64,000 bases of DNA from Demequina sp. NBRC 110053 (lineage in GTDB: Bacteria; Actinomycetota; Actinomycetes; Actinomycetales; Demequinaceae), in NCBI RefSeq assembly GCF_002090095.1, contig NZ_BBRJ01000002.1:609265-673264 (forward strand). The letters are read 5' to 3'. Below, piece by piece: positions 62,149 to 64,000 of the stretch (positions are counted from its first letter, which is position 1; each line of letters opens with the position of its first letter). The notes below the pieces were generated by a model, which saw only the letters and a program-made list of their open reading frames with translations, was not told the origin of the DNA and searched no databases. The translations under genes and the position numbers were made by a program.

Positions 62149-64000
62149 GCGTCGCTCACCTGCCTGCCCTCGGGCTGGATCGGGCACGCTCGCCTGACCG
62201 GGCAGCGACCGCACATGTCGTTCTCGACCGCCGCGAAGCGCGTGCCGCGCATCACCTCGACCACGTTCGCGAGGCGCGCGCGCTCGGCGGCGACGTCGAT
62301 GGGGGGCTGCTCCTTGACGCTGGGCGCCCTGGTGGTGCCGCCCACGAACACGAGCGCCGCGCCGTCGGCATGGTCGACGCCGGGGAACGCGCCGTGCTCG
62401 GCCGCGAGCTGGTACATCGCCAGTTGGGCATGAGTCAGCGGGTCACCGGCGTAGGAGGGATCGCCGGTCTTGAGGTCGACGATGCGGGTGCTCGCGCCGC
62501 GGGTCTCCACGCGGTCCGCGCTGCCGGTCAGCAGCGCCTGGCCGATCTCGACGTCGAAGCGGCGCTCGAGCGCGACGGCGTGGGCGGGGTTGGAGGCGAA
62601 GTACTCGGCGAGACGGCGCACCATGGCCTCGGCCTTGGTCCGCAGCGCGCGGTCGGGCAGGGTCGAGTCGCCGGCGATCTCGTGCCACCGCTCGCCGAGC
62701 GCGGCCACGAGCTCCTGCTCGGAGCCTGCGGGATGGTCGTGAGCCAGCTCGTGGATGAGCGTCCCGAGCTGCTGCTTGTCGCTGTCAGCACCCACCCCGC
62801 CGGCGCTCTCCAGCGCCCACCTGAGCCCGCACCTCTCGACGCCGTCGACCTTGGACGGCGACACCCTGACGAGGCCGTCGCCGTCGAAGAAGCCAGCTTC
62901 GGTCGAGGGCTCGGCGACGCCGCTCCACGAGCCAGGGTCAGCGCCGGGAACGCCGAGCGCCGCGAGGCGGGCGAGCGCCACGGCACAGCCCTCACGCCCT
63001 TCGCCCTCGATCGCGCCTCGAGCGCGCAGGGCCGCTACGGCGTGACGCAGGTCGGACACGCGCGGAACGGTCCCGGTGGCGACGGGCTCGACGCCGGTCG
63101 CGGCGCGGATCCAGTCCACGAACCGCGAGGGCCTGCTGTCCTCGTCCTCGACGCAGGTGATGATGGCGCGCCTGGTGGCGCGTGAGAGCGCCACGGCGAA
63201 GGAGCGTGTCTCGTCGTCCAGCACCGCGCGGCGGGAGGACGCCGCCAGCCGCGATCGCGCCTCGGGCCCGAGCGGCTCCGCCGTCGCACGAAAGGTCAGG
63301 AGCTCAGCGAGGTGCTGCGCTCCGAGCACGGAGTCGCGCAACCGGAGATTGGGCCACAGCCCCTCCTCGACGCCGGCGATCACGACGAGATCCCATTCGC
63401 GCCCTGCCGCCGACGCCGGCGTGGCGAACGCGACTGCTGCGCCCGCATGGGCTCGCGCGCCAAGGCTGTCGACCGCGAACTCCTGGGAGGCGAGGTGGTC
63501 CACGAAGCCCGCGACGCTCACGCCAGAGCGCCGCTCCTCGACGTTCTGAGCCTCGCGCATCAGCGCGATCACGGCGTCGAGGTCGGCATCGTCCCTCGCC
63601 GATCCGGCCAGGGCCGCGGAGCGCCATGACTCGGCGACGCCGAGTGCCTCCCACAGCGCCCAGATCACCCGCCGGGGAGAGCCGTGCCCGGCATCGCACA
63701 CGGCGCGCGCCGCCTGCACCGCCGCGCTCGCGCGCGACGCTGCGCGCGCTTCCGGCCCACGCAGGCTCGCCCATCGCGTCGGATCGGCGAGCGCGTCCAC
63801 GAGGAGCTCGCCCGCCTGTGCAGCACCTCCGCCGGCTCGATCCTCGCGGACCAGCTGGCGGCGCAGTCGGCGAAGTGCGACGGGGTCCATGCCGATCAGA
63901 CGCGAGCCGAGCACCTGGGTCGCCGACTCCTCGCTCCATTCGGTCTCGCTCGCCGCGATGAGCATCATCGCGAGCAGCGGCGCGATGGCGGACTGCTCGT
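62145..64000 (-). CDS. adnA: Helicase-nuclease subunit AdnA (3' part, runs off the window)
   Basis: Partial: the frame is open to the window edge and only the last ~618 residues are seen. The visible part holds motor motif remnants (GREWDLVVIAGVEEGLWPNL, FAVALSRATRRAIITCVEDE) and the C-terminal nuclease with SPSKVDGVERCGLRWALESA, GTLIHELAHDHP, the catalytic RIVDLKTGDPSYAGD and CGRCPVRRACP. The first cysteine and the last three are the four ligands of an Fe-S cluster characteristic of AdnA/AddB-type nucleases. It precedes adnB with a GTGA overlap, the usual adnA-adnB order. Confidence 0.9.
   Translation of the reverse strand, partial: EQSAIAPLLAMMLIAASETEWSEESATQVLGSRLIGMDPVALRRLRRQLVREDRAGGGAAQAGELLVDALADPTRWASLRGPEARAASRASAAVQAARAVCDAGHGSPRRVIWALWEALGVAESWRSAALAGSARDDADLDAVIALMREAQNVEERRSGVSVAGFVDHLASQEFAVDSLGARAHAGAAVAFATPASAAGREWDLVVIAGVEEGLWPNLRLRDSVLGAQHLAELLTFRATAEPLGPEARSRLAASSRRAVLDDETRSFAVALSRATRRAIITCVEDEDSRPSRFVDWIRAATGVEPVATGTVPRVSDLRHAVAALRARGAIEGEGREGCAVALARLAALGVPGADPGSWSGVAEPSTEAGFFDGDGLVRVSPSKVDGVERCGLRWALESAGGVGADSDKQQLGTLIHELAHDHPAGSEQELVAALGERWHEIAGDSTLPDRALRTKAEAMVRRLAEYFASNPAHAVALERRFDVEIGQALLTGSADRVETRGASTRIVDLKTGDPSYAGDPLTHAQLAMYQLAAEHGAFPGVDHADGAALVFVGGTTRAPSVKEQPPIDVAAERARLANVVEVMRGTRFAAVENDMCGRCPVRRACPIQPEGRQVSDA

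Overview
The window is a GC-rich (roughly 70% by eye) chromosomal segment from an actinobacterium, most likely of the Micrococcales/Cellulomonadales type. The evidence is the gene set: MtrAB-LpqB, two WhiB proteins, LytR-CpsA-Psr (LCP) proteins, PdtaS, UvrD2, AdnAB, UPF0182, a DUF2342 metalloprotease, a DUF3499 protein and an Rv3235-family protein. Their neighbourhoods follow, with rearrangements, the region known in Mycobacterium tuberculosis as about Rv3193c-Rv3277. I see no insertion sequence, prophage, plasmid gene or CRISPR array. The genes are nearly all housekeeping, envelope or regulatory, and no gap between genes exceeds about 300 bases.

Layout. 0-2 kb: a small HTH protein, a conserved hypothetical, a LysM protein and an Rv3235-family protein. 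2-11.5 kb, minus strand: secA, an EamA exporter, hpf, a ComF-like protein, then the coupled mtrA-mtrB-lpqB operon. 11.6-19.2 kb: a plus-strand run of a GPDPase-membrane-domain protein, DUF4129, DUF4350, MoxR and DUF58 proteins, followed by divergent SpoIIM-like and RDD membrane proteins. 19.3-23.1 kb: phosphomannomutase, a CDF metal exporter and ahcY. 23.2-39.3 kb: an envelope-glycan district with DUF3499, a metallopeptidase-fold protein, whiB2 with a large glycosyltransferase and a DUF5719 protein, a second GT2 enzyme, two LCP ligases, purE-purK, GtrA, a two-component pair and a multi-pass GT-C-like protein. 39.4-46 kb: an EssC-like FHA/FtsK ATPase, a small membrane protein, whiB1, pdtaS, DUF2505 and paired fluoride channels. 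46-64 kb: an APC permease, initiator tRNA-Met, UPF0182, a PDZ/Lon-type protease, the DUF2342 metalloprotease, DUF5679, a ThiF-fold protein, uvrD2, nudC, a phosphotransferase, adnB and the 3' part of adnA.

How the genes connect. Adjacent operon genes are often joined by ATGA or GTGA stop/start overlaps, which decides many starts. Genes standing alone often have a TANNNT -10 box only 6-8 bases before the start codon and no Shine-Dalgarno sequence, so leaderless transcription looks common; at least 14 genes fit exactly. The envelope genes (mannose-phosphate supply, glycosyltransferases, GtrA flippase, LCP ligases, WhiB2, MtrAB-LpqB) plausibly act together in wall polymer synthesis and cell division. 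The 3' end holds DNA repair genes (uvrD2, adnAB).

The most unusual non-coding signals are a nested inverted repeat between the RDD gene and ahcY (19.2 kb), a pair of 20-bp palindromes between nudC and the phosphotransferase gene (57.8 kb), a 10-bp-periodic triple direct repeat before the LysM gene (0.84 kb), a 22-bp inverted repeat before the second LCP gene (31.27 kb), and a symmetrical divergent -10 region between the SpoIIM-like and RDD genes (18.3 kb). The most unusual protein is the orphan EssC-like ATPase, which has no WXG100 partner gene nearby.
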